A DNA stretch of 64,000 bases from Letharia columbiana (Eukaryota > Ascomycota > Lecanoromycetes > Lecanorales > Parmeliaceae): assembly GCF_014066305.1 (NCBI RefSeq), contig NW_023501096.1, positions 275,733 through 339,732 on the forward strand, read 5' to 3'. How positions within the stretch are numbered: the stretch's first letter is position 1; each line of letters opens with the position of its first letter. The translations under genes and the position numbers were made by a program. Positions 45,195 to 57,164 of this stretch are shown here, one piece after another. The notes under the pieces were generated by a model, which saw only the letters and a program-made list of their open reading frames with translations, made no database searches and was not told the origin of the DNA.

Positions 45195-46980
45195 TCAAGC
45201 CTCCCCCCTCTCCCCCACAGAACCATCTCCCTCTACGCTCTCCTCCCCTCCGTCCTCCTTATCACCCGCCCCCCTCATCCCCTCCCACAGCGAATGCGCT
45301 CTCTTCCCCAGCACAAACGGCCTCGCACTGCCCTTTACCACCCGGATCTGCCCCTTGGACACCACCCGGGGCGCCAGCAGGGGCCGCGCGCTCCCCCGCA
45401 CGACGGTGATGTCTTTCTTCTCCGCGGTCCCGGGCTCGGCGACACCGGTCCGGGGTCCGGCGAGGATGGCGTCGATCTGGGGGTCATCGTAGCCGAGAGC
45501 GCGGAGTGCGGATCCGAGTTGTGCGCGGTTGGCATCGGGGCGCTTGACGAAGTGGCCGAATGTTACGTAGAGGATGGAGGCGGCGAGGAGGGGGAGGAAG
45601 AAGAAGAAGAAGAAGAAGGTGTTGCCGGGCCGGGATTGGTGGTCGTTGTTGTCGTCGAGGGGGTGGAGGAGAGGGATGCGGAGCTTGCTCGCTTGCGATC
45701 TGACAATCGTAGCGCCGGATGGGTTGAACCCTCCGCCGGAAGTTGAGGACGAAGCGAGGGGCGTTGCCGTGGTGGGACAGGGAGGATGCGAGTTAGCGTC
45801 TGGGTTGTAGCACAGTGCGGGTGTAGACGATGAGCGGGGTGGTACTGTGGATGAGCTCGCTGACGTGGACTGCGCGGTCGTAGACGACGCGGTAGACGTT
45901 GCGACTGCTGCCGAGAGCACTGTGTTCGACGTCGACTCGACGGATTGACCGCTCGTCGCGGCCGTGATAGGAGTAGCGGAACTCGCCGGCCAGTCCAGCA
46001 CGTACGTCGTCTCGCCACCCTCTGAACCTGCGGCATCGCTCTTGGTCGGAAAGTCGAGGGAAACCCCACCGTGCCCGTCCGAGACCACGGAAATCGTCAT
46101 GGTATGCGTAGAGATCACGCTCGGAGACGTGCTCGCAGGAGGCGCAAAGATGTTCGAAGTGCCGGCCGCAGTCATGGTCGGTATGGTGGAAGTAGAGGAC
46201 GCAGTCGTAGAGACGCCATAGCAGCCCCATCCGCGCGGCTTGAAGTCGCGACAGAAGGGGTTGTGGGCGGGGCAGCAATTCGGCGGTGGGGAGGCCCGGT
46301 TCGAGCAGTTTGACGAGGTGTGATCGTAGCAGATTGCACCGTCAGGAATGGCGCAGACCTCGCCTCTGGGGCAGCAGCCGGTGACGGAGGATTTGACGTT
46401 GCAAGTTGTAAGCTTTTCCGTGTCAGCGATGCTGGCCTTACAAATTGAATAGGAAGGTGGATCGGGAGAAGATAGAAGAGAGGAGTGGGAAAGGAGACTT
46501 ACAGCGGGGCAGCAACCCTCCCCACAGCAAGTCTCGTCCGCCACGCAGAACGTATCCCCGCAGCACGTAGATCCAGTCGGCATGCAGAAGGGCGCCACGC
46601 TAGAGGAGGCGGGTATGCAGCATTGGTCTGTCCTTCACATCAGAGAACTCCTCTGCCCCATACTTCAAAGAGCACAACTCACCGTCAGGGTTAAAACACT
46701 CACAGCTTACTTGCCTCGCACCAAGGTCGTTCGCACTGCTGGGGAAGACCCATACGTCGCCGGGAGTAACATTACGGTAAATAGGCGCTGTGAGGGGCGC
46801 GAAGATGGTGGCGTTGGAACCGAATGCGTGGGTGAGGCGGGCAGAGGAGGAGGTATTGGATGGGAAGGTTGGGGTAAGGACGTTGGAAGTGGTGATATTG
46901 ATGCTATAAGCGGTAGCAACGAAAAGGCAGACGATGGTCGGTAGAAGCATAGTGATGATAGGAATCCGGATAACGGCCAT
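45195..46980 (-). CDS. Secreted/membrane Cys-rich protein with Ser/Thr stalk and one TM (554 aa)
   Basis: Exons 46683-46980, 46503-46627 and 45195-46436; joins in frame. Signal peptide (MAVIRIPIITMLLPTIVCLF...). Cys-rich modules follow: VSCECFNPDD-QCCIP, STCCGDTFCVADETCCGEGC, TGCCPRGEVCAIPDGAICY, NCCPAHNPFC. The CC spacing recalls granulin-like repeats but is not a match I can name. A Ser/Thr/Ala-rich stalk (about 200 residues) leads to a TM helix that begins with eight Phe (FFFFFFFFLPLLAASILYV) encoded by a (GAA)n microsatellite on plus. The cytosolic tail of about 130 residues is basic-acidic mixed. Cell-surface role inferred. Confidence 0.8.
45595..45619. repeat. (GAA)n microsatellite inside the TM-coding exon
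   Basis: Eight gaa units on plus equal (TTC)8 on the coding strand, giving a poly-Phe run at the start of the TM helix. Unit gain or loss keeps frame and changes helix length. Confidence 0.85.
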
Positions 46981-47820
46981 GTGTTGATATTATGAGCTAG
47001 CTCTGATGGCTTTTTGACTGCTTGCGATCCAGGTGATACAAGGTTTATGAGGCGGTGAGACAAGAGTAAGCTCCGTAGTCCAAGCTGAGCTGTGCGGTTG
47101 AGAGTTGTGTTTTGCAGCGAGAGTAGCAAAGCAGTATTTCTGTCGGTAGATCTTTTTAAACAAGGAGTGTAAAGGTTTCAAGATTTTATTCTGAAGCGGC
47201 AAGAAAGTGAATGCCTTTGTTGACAATGGCTCCTTGACTACCGATGTTTAACACTTCCGCCGCGGTCCAATCACGCAGCTCTACGCATAAATGGCAAACT
47301 AGCGGCAAACAATGATGTTAACCAGTGTCTAACACCCTAGCTTTATTGCAGTTGATCGGGAGGGGCATCTATATTGAGTCTCAGGTTTGCGCACTCTCGA
47401 TGAAGTTGAAGTTCAATGGCGCGTGTATGAATTTTCTTGCGGCGAGGAATTGCATGGGCATAACCACACACTTCAAGGGCAGCATGCGGTATTAAGCAGG
47501 CAAGAAGCACAGCCCAATCGGATTGTATACTTGTACCTCTCACATCCGACAAGTCAAAAACCCCCATACTAGCCCCAGGCGAGTCTCTCAGGCCAAAGGA
47601 ATATATACAAGCAAAGGAAAACAGCACAACAGACCATCCACAAACCCATGGCCAAAGTACGCTTGACCAAATCGACAGGGCTTCCTCACCAGCACCGGCT
47701 CAACGAGATTGAATTGAGGTCCTGGGACCCCTGGCGTGTTGCCCGTGTTTTCCTTTATTCCACTACGTATCAATCAAGTCAGAATATCTTTCTAAGACTC
47801 GCTTGGATTTTGACTCAGGT
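46981..47820. other. Intergenic
   Basis: Promoter of the Cys-rich gene (minus) and 3' region of the hydrolase. Short frames only, no gene supported. Confidence 0.5.
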
Positions 47821-49954
47821 TCAAAAAGGGAGGACGCTCCCAAAGAACATCCAACTCAACTCACTTTCCCCCTGAAAATGAGGTGAAAATGGCTCGAAGG
47901 AGCTACTTACGTAGAAGAATTGCTCGTCAGTGGTGGGACTTGGATGAGTGAGCGGTGACTCTGGGCGGTCGAATACCGATGAAACGGGCGACTTTGGCTG
48001 TTCGAGCACCGGCCCATCCCCCGATTCCCGGTCAGCTTTCCTTTGATTATGGTGGTCGTGGTGGTGCTTGCGGTGCCTGTGGGGTGGTTGTTCATGGTAT
48101 CTGTACTCATCATGTTCGTGATCAATGGGCGACTCCCCTCCAACATACTTCCAAAGTCGACTCAAGTCCTTTACGGTCTTACCCCTCGCTTCCTCAGCCA
48201 CAACCCTGTCACTAGCCGTCCTTTTAAAAGTCAAGCAATCATCACCATTGGCATCTTTACGATTGCCTAGCCCGTACGCATCCTTGACGACCTGCCCAGT
48301 GCCAAATTCAAGACCGGTCTCGCGCCTCACAAGGCCCGCAATTGCCGTAAAATCTCTTTGCATAGCCAACCTCTCATCAGGGGTAACTATCCGGTCGAGA
48401 AAAAGTTCATCGAACTTATCTTCGACTTTAGCTTCATTGTCACCAGCGATTTCCCCTCCAGACTTCAATTTTATGCCTCTTTTCTCTTTGGCTGCCAGCA
48501 TTTGACATTTTGACAGGGGGAACATGGGATCGAGGTAGTGCTGGTTCAGCATATGACCTAATTAGATCTTGGGGTTAGCATACCCTGTACAATGCACGAA
48601 GTCGACTAGTAGGTCACGTCTAAGGAGAAAAACCAGAGGACAAATATCCAGTACGCGTCTCAACGACTCGGCATAAGGTCTCTGAGGGGTATGACTCCAC
48701 ATACCTGAGCCTCCCATTCGGACAAATACCGAGCCAGCGTAGCGGGTATGAAGAACATCCTGTACGGAATGAAGTACACCCCAGCGAGGGACCAGATCGT
48801 ATTCGTTGGCATAATGCTCCATATGAGGAATAACATGTTGGCCCTGGTTGGCATCGGCCGGGTCGGCTTTGGATTGAGATATCTGTAGTGATGTTTGATC
48901 ACCACGCTGATTAATAGAAGGATTGGACAAGAGCGCGAGGGATGGATTCGAAAAATGTGAGGCCGCGGAACCGAATGTATAGACCTCGAGTTTCGACATG
49001 GTTCTAGTGGGTAGCTGTGCAAGTAGATCGTCGATCGCCAGGGAGACGATGATACCGCCTTGGGAGTGGCCAATGAGGACAACCTTCGTGACAGTGGGGT
49101 CGACGAGGATGGCTTTGAGATAGGCGTAGGTCAAGCGAACGCCCGAGTCGTGGTATGCAACAGCTCGTTGGATCAGACACATTCCAAGATCGGCAAGTAT
49201 ACCATAACTGCGTGAGGATGCTAGGTTAGGAGTCGCCGAAATGATTGAGAGAGAGGAGCCACATACCTTTTGTTGTGAATACCGATAACGGCTCGTCCGA
49301 AGGTCTTCGAGAGGCGGTCAACCTCAAGCTGAGAGGTCGAGTGTCTATAAGTGTTCAGAGAAGGTGGATGCGTAGAGTAGGCATATCTTACCCGGTACAT
49401 ATGCCATTAACAAATACCCAGCGTTCGTTCTTGTGCTGCTCCGCCAGAGACTTTGTGCCATCGTCCATATTCGGGAGAATGCGTGGCGGTCCTTGCATGG
49501 GCAAGGTGATGAGGTAACAAGCCAAACAGCACAATACTGTGGCAGCAAGGAAGATGCCGCCAGGCAGCAACACGAAGGCGGGAAGGGCCATTACCAGAAA
49601 CAGGACCTGGATCAGGGCGAGCAGTGTTTGCAAGAATCCGACCTTTGCATTCGCGAGACTCGGATAGAGTTCAGCATCCTTGTCTCTGGTCAAGAAAGGT
49701 GAGATGAGGTCTGGCACATAAGGAAGCAGCCTGAGTAAAACGCCTGCATCATCGATCATCAGCCGTATTGGGTCTTGACGAGCAGCTCTCGTCGACGCGC
49801 AGGCAAGCGGGTCCATCTGTGAAGGGATGTATTTGATGCTGTCACTCATATCGAGAGGAGGCAGGGGCTTAGGTGCTGCAGTATGCTGCCCTGTAAGGGC
49901 GGTCTTGTGACCGCCCGAGCCGCTATTCATCGTGCCATCAGGTAGGTACGGCAT
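47821..49954 (-). CDS. Membrane-associated alpha/beta hydrolase with His-rich tail (626 aa)
   Basis: Exons 49392-49954, 49267-49344, 48705-49207 and 47821-48557; every join keeps frame. The N-terminus has two hydrophobic segments (LLALIQVLFLVMALPAFVLL, GIFLAATVLCCLACYLITL). The catalytic core has WVFVNGICTGHSTSQLEVDR, the nucleophile elbow VVLIGHSQGGIIVSLAID, VYTFGSAASHFSN, and HYANEYDLVPRWGVLH, supplying likely Ser, Asp and His. Fungi have many such uncharacterised DUF676-like lipases. The C-terminal region holds the cluster HEQPPHRHRKHHHDHHNQRK, a potential metal-binding stretch. A possible 39-nt intron near 47880 would not change the frame. Confidence 0.85.
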
Positions 49955-50375
49955 GACTGAAGACCTTCTAGAGGTGGTGCGGCGAAGAAATGAACGTAGC
50001 TATGTTTCAGGTACAAGGGGATTGTTGTAGGGAAAAGCGTATTGTTTTAGGGCAGGTGACCGTACTTATAAGTAATAGAGGAAGAATAGTGCCGTTCTAG
50101 GACAGGTGTCTATTAGAACCTTGATCATCTGTCAGGCACAAGGAAGTGAGCCATGGCCGCTCTTTCCGTCGCATCAATGGTCTGATGTCCTTTCCCCATA
50201 GCGATTTCAAAGTCCGCTATTTCTTCGGCCGGCCCTAAGGCGTGAGGCTATGTGCCTCAAAAGGGGCGCACCGAATGCGCAATAAATGCAAAGCCGAGTA
50301 GTGCCGTCTTATTGCATATGACTGTGCGTTTCACGTTTGAACAGTCAGCTCGAATACGGCGCTTTCAGCCTCAAT
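49955..50375. other. Intergenic
   Basis: Promoter region of the hydrolase and 3' end of HRI1. No gene. Confidence 0.6.
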
Positions 50376-51228
50376 CTACCAGTAATACTCCTCAACGACA
50401 TTCCACTCAATGTCGCTTTTCCAATCAATATCAGTGGTGGATTTCAGCACGGCGTTCAGGCCAAATTTGCCATGGGTACGCGAGCATATATTATTGCACG
50501 GTAAAGTGCCTTGGCCGATCTTGAATGTTCGGATCCAATCATTGCGAGTTCGTTCTTTCTCTCTGCTATTTTCAGTAGTGGCCAGGTCGCTGGCGCAATC
50601 TGTCGGCTTCCATTCCCACCTCTCTACAGTCAATTCATCTTTAACCTTCAGTATACCTTCACACCAGCTTCCGATTTTGATAACCATTCCCCTTATGTTC
50701 CTTTCCGGTTCGTCCGCTCTCATCACCAAGCTGCTGCGGTTGTGCTTTTTGCCGAAAGCCTCCACCTGTAGATCGTGCCAAAGTTCTTCATACTCGGTCT
50801 CTTCCCCCGTGACCGGATCACTATCCTTCCCCCTTTCCAGGATGTCTCCATTGGGCTGCACCCACATATCGCCCTCATCAGGATCAGGATTGTTGGTGCG
50901 CGAGTCTATCCAGTGGTCCCAGACCGTGTGTGAGAGCTGCATCGATGAATCTTTGGTCAAAGTGGTGTTTGATTTACCGGCAAATGCCCATGCTAAACAG
51001 TTTTGTGTGTTAGCTTCCTGGCACTTTTCGTCCTCAAGCTTCTCACAGAGGATGCGGACATCGACGAAGTAGGAGTCTTTTGAGGTTAGGACGATGGTGG
51101 AGGTAGGTTCTTCTGGCTCGCCCGGAATCTGTACAAGAGGTTAGCTCTGACATATGAGAATACGTAGCACAATGGTACTGGCATACTAGGCGGTAGTGTT
51201 TGCGCTCACTGATGGTGGGGAGGCCCAT
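50376..51228 (-). CDS. HRI1: HRI1 family protein (264 aa)
   Basis: Exon 1 51187-51228 (MGLPTISERKHYRL), intron 51129-51186 and exon 2 50376-51128, phase 0. Family marks: PGEPEEPTSTIVLTSKDSYF then VDVRIL, LAWAFAGKSNTT, HTVWDHWIDSRTNNPDPDEG then DMWVQPNGDILERG, VTGEETEYEELWHDL, SSLVMRADEPERNIRGMVIK and the repeated lipocalin-like strands to VVEEYYW. HRI1 in yeast binds the casein kinase Hrr25 and forms two lipocalin-like barrels; the molecular function is still unknown. Length (240-265) fits. Confidence 0.92.
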
Positions 51229-53483
51229 GGCTTCTGAGCTCCAAAGGACACTTGTCCTTTGCTGTCACCTCAAGAGTCAGATGGGACAATATGTCTGAGC
51301 TAGAATATTAGATCATCGTCACAATTAGAATCTGCATGACCGGAGATGTAGTGAGATGAAATGGTCATTTGCGGAGTGCGCGCGGATGGCAGCATCATCG
51401 AGAGGGGTTTGGCGCTTACTTTTCTTGGCAAGCTCCAAGTCCGAAAAATACCTCGTTACTTGTCCGAGTTCTTCCACCTGCAAGACCACTAAATGCCATC
51501 AGATTTCAACGCCATGAGGTAACTCGATATACTTTGAGTCTGCTAGCAGGTCTACTTTCCCGTGCGCTGCATTCTTTCCAAACCTCCCAGGCGTTTGGGA
51601 ATGCAAGTATGCGCTTTGGCCCTTCATCAACAGGTTCGCGATATTTGCCACCCTGATGTCAGTGCAGAGGTCATGTAGAGGGAATGTCAAATTCTCCCAG
51701 TTCCAACAGGAGAAAGATCCATTCAGCTCACCATTTTGTGGGTACCAATCAGTACGAACCGGCTTTTTCCCGTCGGAAAACTCGTTATAAAGGAAAGTTG
51801 ACGCAAGAAAACATTTGTGCCATAAGAATTGCCTTGCAGGTGAAATGGCGACTACTCAGGAAGTCTCTGTGATTATTATCTTTTTTCCCTGGCAACGTGC
51901 CTGAACTGTAGGACTTCAATTCCATTCAGGGATTTCCGCCCTCTATGATAACTTTTGCTATATTTTCTTACTTTAAGATGCTAATCATCGGCTTTGGGCC
52001 AACAGAGTCGGCCTGATCCTTCTTGCTCCGACCAAGTATCATCCCTTTCAAATATCCAAGATCACAAGGTACATGAAACAGACCCATTGCTCTTCTTTTA
52101 AAATCCTGCCGCCGGATTTTCTACATTTGGTTTTTCATGGCGTATTACGTCTACATGTTGCATTATTGCCACGCCTCAGACACATTCCGTCCATGTAAAT
52201 ATGTGCTCAGGAATTTTGCTTCTTTGAGCGTCTTTCGACGCTCATCAAAATACATGCCAGCGCGCGAGTTGTCTCAGTACCGGGAAGGGGGTGTGGTATC
52301 GATGCCATCTTTAATCTTCGTCATCACGGAAAACGTGCGACAGCTCCTGTAATCTGCTTAAACAGTTCTTGGTAGCAGACCTGTAGATCATATCAGTTTC
52401 TACGACTTTGTAGCAGGAGGTTTCATACAAAACCAGTAATAATTGAGAGACTACTGTTAAAACTGTTATTTGTCTTGCTTAACATGCACAACAGCATCAT
52501 CAGCAGAGCCTGGAAGGGTAGGTGCGAGTGACCTTTCACTGGATTGCTGTTGTGACAGATATCATAGTGAATTTTCAATATGACCTCGAGAATTTAGGTT
52601 ACCATGAGTCTGCTTCATGAGGTCCAGGGCCATTTCCCTCTTCGCGATGAAATCTTCTCCTTGTAAGAGAGCCTGACCGCTAGGTCAAAGGAGATATAGA
52701 ACTACCCTCGTTTCTCCTCTCCATTACACTGTCTCTTGCCTTGCTCTACGCTCTCGACACTTTGATGTCGTTTCCGTCGTCACTCATACAGCGGATAGCC
52801 CGCGCAGGTAATCTGCTCACCGTCTCAGTACATGTATCAAGAAGTCAAATGAGCAAAATAGCTCGCGTCATGTTGTAGACTTTTGACTGTGAGCCTTTTG
52901 GTAGGACGGAGGATCAATGTGCCCGCATTGTTGTTGATCGAGCCTGTTATATAACAGATTCAATTGATTCTCACCCTACGTGTGGCCGTCAAGCGCGTGA
53001 TTTCTTGACCTTCCACACCTCAAATTGAAAGGAGCCTTCTCGACCTCGCGCAATGAGGAATCTTCTAAGCGGTGCGAGGAAGTTCAGAAAGGTGAGCTGT
53101 AGCAAAGCAGATGCTGTAATTAATGCAGATATTGACTTGGGAATGGATCTTGCTCTGAACCCGAGAAAGTAGTTTGTAATTCGTTGATTGGTCGAGAACG
53201 ATTGACAATACGAAGCTTCTCATTCGTGGAAATAGCAGGTGGATGACGCTTAGCGTCCTAGTCTCGACCAATCAGAATTTGCATTTTACAGATCAGCCGT
53301 ATCGATAGCGCGCTCTTCCATGCATGAACTTATTTAACTACCTTCTCTTTCCTCCAACATCAATTCACAACAATCCCAGAACCTCAAAAACACCTTCCAA
53401 CACCACTCCAAACCACTAAAAACCAGACACCAGAAACCAGACACTCAAACAATACATCCGCCATCAATCCTCCCCCCATCACC
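51229..53483. other. Long intergenic region
   Basis: 2.2 kb with no supported gene. Contains a decayed transposon end (51880-51971). The last 150 bp (A/C-rich leader from 53340, preceded by ttatttaact) is the promoter of the metallothionein-like gene. Confidence 0.5.
51880..51971. mobile_element. Degenerate copy of the right end of the 993-1318 element
   Basis: Shares ttttt.ctggca.cg.gcctgaactgt.ggacttc and the terminal block ctatg.t.acttttgcta..tt.tcttac with 1235-1319. No matching left end was found nearby, so it is a truncated relic. Confidence 0.5.
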
Positions 53484-54009
53484 ATGACCGTCCCAACCAC
53501 CTGCTGCGGCCGCTCTGGCCAAGCTTGCGCCTGCGCTGCCCAAGCCAAATGCTCCTGCGGCAAGCAATCCGCACTCAGCTGCACCTGTGAAAAAGCCAAG
53601 ACCGAGAACACCGTCACCGGTGCGCGATGCTCGTGCCGTAAGTCTCCTCCCCTGCTCCAACCACGCCGTTGCGGAGAGCCCGCTCTCCCTACAACCCCAA
53701 CGCTCTTGCCTCACTCTCTCAGCAGCATTTGCGGAAGACCATGATGCTGACCGAGTGCAATCTGATAGGCGCCCGTCCAGCCGGCGCGTGCACCTGCGAT
53801 CGTGCCGCTACGGAGAACGCCAAGCCCGCCGGGTCGACCTGTGCCTGCGGTGTCCGTCCTGCCGGTAAGTCGACTGCCAGACCCTTCCACCGAGGGCCTA
53901 CTACTACACGTTCTAACGCCTGCCAGATGCTTGTAGCTGCGAGAAAGCCTCCGACGGCGGTATCCTTCCGACCGAGACCGATTTCACCACCAAGGCCGCT
54001 GGTGCTTAG
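53484..54009 (+). CDS. Metallothionein-like CxC-repeat protein (110 aa)
   Basis: Three exons: 53484-53637, 53769-53864 and 53927-54009; both introns are phase 1. Sixteen cysteines occur in CC and CxC pairs: PTTCCGRSGQACACAAQAKC, SCGKQSALSCTCEKAKTEN, ARCSCRARPAGACTCDRAAT, STCACGVRPADACSCEKASD, then an acidic tail LPTETDFTTKAAGA. This layout matches a conserved Pezizomycotina family of short metallothionein-like proteins. Likely role: cytosolic Cu(I)/Zn binding, inferred from CxC content. The short DATEN-type spacer repeats suggest origin by module duplication, one module per exon. Confidence 0.88.
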
Positions 54010-54898
54010 GGGGGCCTCTGATCTAACCACTGGTGCTGCGAGATGTGTGGCATTGCGAAGGCGAATGGTGATACCACTTGATGATATGGCGTATGGTTTG
54101 GCTTCTTGATATTGCTTGGAGGGGAATGGATGTGTTCTCTGCTGGGAGAGGAAAGCTGCTAGTAGGGAGGGCGAATTGCGGTTGTGGTTCTGCTTGCAAG
54201 TCTACATGTAACCTAGCTCTCTAGCTCAACAAGAACCCATAAGCATCTCAGCTGCGCACTTCGCAATATCCCGAGTCCCTTGTGGAGTCCAGGAAGTGTC
54301 CTTTTGCTTGGAATATACAACAACTTTGCTTTTCGTTAACAGACGCTGAGCCCTACGCGTATCATTGGCGGGCTAGCGGAGAGCGAGAGATCATTCGGAG
54401 TGGTGGATCCATCGGGGGGTGGGGTTTAAAATTTACTTTGTTGTTCTAGGTGAGTACCCTGCCATCGCAGTTGAATCAAATGCCATTGAAGAGTGCTTAT
54501 CATACATCTAGAAACGAGACGAACGACCGAAAGGAGCTCATACTAACAAACCTTACGCGTCCCATATCGAATACTTGCTTGAGGACGATGAAAAGGGATC
54601 GTGGAAGGGCCGTGTTCCAGAGGAGATCATCGGAGTGAAAAGACTCCAGTGAAGCATCGTAATGAGCAGTACTATCTATCCTCCTTACAACCTGTTGCCA
54701 TCCATCCGTTGAGAATCCCAGTACCGATTCCGTTCGTCCAATCCTTGCCCGAGCCCGAAACCTGCAAGCTGTCCTGATGAAAAGCCACTTTGGTCGCGTA
54801 CTCCACAACTTGGCAAATTGGCAGTTAACCCTCCCTCAATTTTAGTGCTCAGCCCCCACTTCATACAGAGTGTGTTGGCGATAATGCATCTGATCTTC
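54010..54898. other. Intergenic (convergent)
   Basis: No supported gene between the metallothionein-like gene and the ankyrin gene. Confidence 0.5.
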
Positions 54899-56099
54899 TC
54901 AAAGCTGGACGATCTCATCCTCAGGGAACAGCCTGGCAGTATCGATTGCTGTATGACCCCTGTTATTCCGGACGTCCACATCGCAGCCATTTTCCAGTAG
55001 AAGTTTGACAATGTCGACGCGCTTCATAATTACTGCGTACAACAGCGCAGTATATCCTCCGCAGGGCCTCAATCTCTTGTGCCAAAGCAGCACAATCTTC
55101 GTATCGTAACACCCAAGTACGTAGCCACTGAAGTCTCTGGTCCCTGGCTCATCGTCTCGAACGTTCATAGCGTGTCTGAGCCCGAGGATATGTTATCTGG
55201 GTCCAACAAGTCTAGATTCGACGATCATGATTTGAATTATGAGATTAAACAGCGGTATCGGGAGAGGGTTAGTATAGCTCATGGAGGATACTAGGCAGGC
55301 ACTGGTGGAAGAATGATGCATTCCTTACCGCTGTAAGCTGGACCTCAACGCGTCGAGAAAGTTGGTCGATTTGAATTGTTTGCATCTCCAATCTTCTCTT
55401 CAGCGTCTCAATGCACTCATCCACCTTTTGAGTTGACTTCCTCCAATGTATGGTTGCCAATAATGCCATACCGTTGCGAATAGATAAAGATCTCGGCGAG
55501 GAACTCATTCAGGACCTTAGACATGCGTTTCAGTCCCGCCAAAGACACAGTACAACCGCTCATTCTCTCAGACAAGGATGCATAATCACCTTTAGCGATC
55601 GCAACAGAAGTATAGTTAAACCCTTGATACCTCGTCCGATTCTCAACAGCTGCAATGCTCTTAACCTCGCGATCCAAATCACGGTCCAGCAAGTACCCAA
55701 GCATGATACTCACATTCAGCGCCAAGAACAACGGATGTTGCGCCCATCCCTTCTGATGGCTCATAATATCCTGTATCGCTTCAGAGATCCAATCATCACC
55801 CAAAAAACAGCCTTGGTTCTCCCACTCCCAAAATCATGCGTTCAAGCAACAGCAAGAAGGACCGGCATATATAACGAAAAAACAAGCGTATTGACATGCT
55901 CCGTCTGACGGGCTGGCATGATAACGAAACTGCTGGAGCTAGCAAAGCCATATCTGTAAGCTTCCTCGATCTTGAAATTTTCAAGAACGACATCAAGACT
56001 GGAGTCTCGAATATCCAGTTGCCAAGGCCGTACATCTTTGTGCAGCCGAACCCACACCAAGCGCAGCAACGCAGAAGCCCCAGTCTCTTGCGGAAGATT
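54899..56099 (-). CDS. Ankyrin-repeat protein with N-terminal unknown region (model partial)
   Basis: Minus-strand exons: one from 56099 (LPQETGASALLRLVWVRLHK, DVVLENFKIEEAYRYGF, FVIMPARQTEHVNTLVFSLY), then ISEAIQDIMSHQKGWAQHPL, AVENRTRYQGFNYTSVAIA and LKRMSKVLNEFLAEIF. A further exon reads VDECIETLKRRLEMQTIQID then QLSRRVEVQLTA, followed by a GTAAGG intron with a tactaac branch. The last exon holds an ankyrin repeat: GGYTALLYAVIMKRVDIVKL, LLENGCDVDVRNNRGHTAID. The protein ends IVQL at 54899. Upstream sequence near 56250-56110 also looks coding (SNDLDVSEIWPFHPSHELQR), so the true start is further right. The layout recalls fungal proteins with a CorA-like coiled region before ankyrins. Exon joins are not all resolved. 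Confidence 0.5.
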
Positions 56100-56299
56100 C
56101 TTAGTTAATCAGGGTCCAACGTCGACGTCTGGTATCCGCCCTCTCTGAAGCTCATGCGAGGGATGAAAAGGCCATATTTCGGAGACGTCGAGGTCGTTGG
56201 ATTCTTCGTTGAAGCAGAAGGATGGACAGAGACCCTCTATTGCAGAAATTCAAGGGCTGAGAAGGATCTGGGTGTTCGAGTAATAAATTATACGTATGA

Positions 56300-57164
56300 C
56301 AGGCAATGGAGAGTTTAAGATGGAGAGAGGAAAGTCCCGTTGTTTTAGTATTGACCGAAGCCTTTCAAAAGATGCCTTAGCAGTCTGCATGGGCCCTTGT
56401 TAGCGGGTTTAGCCAATCGAAAGATGCGACAAGAGCTCAGCTTCCTTGGCTTGGCCTCGTCGTGGGTAGCTAGCTCTGGGTTTTGCCATCTTATCCACGG
56501 GGAAGGGCAACCCGTCTGCGGCTAGAGAAGTGACAGCAGGGTTGCGCTACCTCATGGTAGATTAGAGTTCGTAAATCTACCGATAATCGAGATTGTGTCA
56601 GAGCTGCCTTGCTGTCTGCACGTTTTTTTATCTTATCCTGTAAAGCTACACAGTCCATAATATGAACTTTGGTGGTTCCTGCTCTGGAGATTGAGACGGG
56701 CAACTTTTCTTGCCAAGCCCTGCATTGATCGACGGCGGGCACTAGAAATACTCTAGCGGCGGACCGGCATCAACGCCAAGCCGAAATGCATTTGGCGGCG
56801 ACCCCAATCGGGCCTTGATTTCCAATGCACCGTTACTACAATCACTTCGCTCCTGTGGCCTAGCCATTCATCCTGACCTCACTTCGAATCACCAGCTGCC
56901 TGCTTTCCCTCAAAACCTGCAGAGCTTCAGCTTCCTGCAGCTCCCAAGTCGGCCCCCACATCGCAGAGGATCGCACCACGCTCCTGTACTCAGTACATCA
57001 ATCTCGCAACTAGTGTTGTCATTCTGTGAGGTCGTCACCGGTGCATTCATCAATCGGCTGAAGCCCCCCACCACATCTCCCGTGAAGCTGGCGCATCCTT
57101 CAAACTGGCGAGCGCGGCGGCAGCCGGCTTCCTGGGCCGGTCCTCAGCAGGAAACAACAGCTCT
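56300..57164. other. Intergenic
   Basis: Promoters of the ankyrin gene (-) and AP-2 alpha (+). No gene. Confidence 0.5.

Noticed and set aside
45294..45746. 150-codon plus frame rich in Glu and Gly
   Set aside because: Antisense shadow of the Cys-rich TM protein exon, generated by its codon bias and the GAA repeat.
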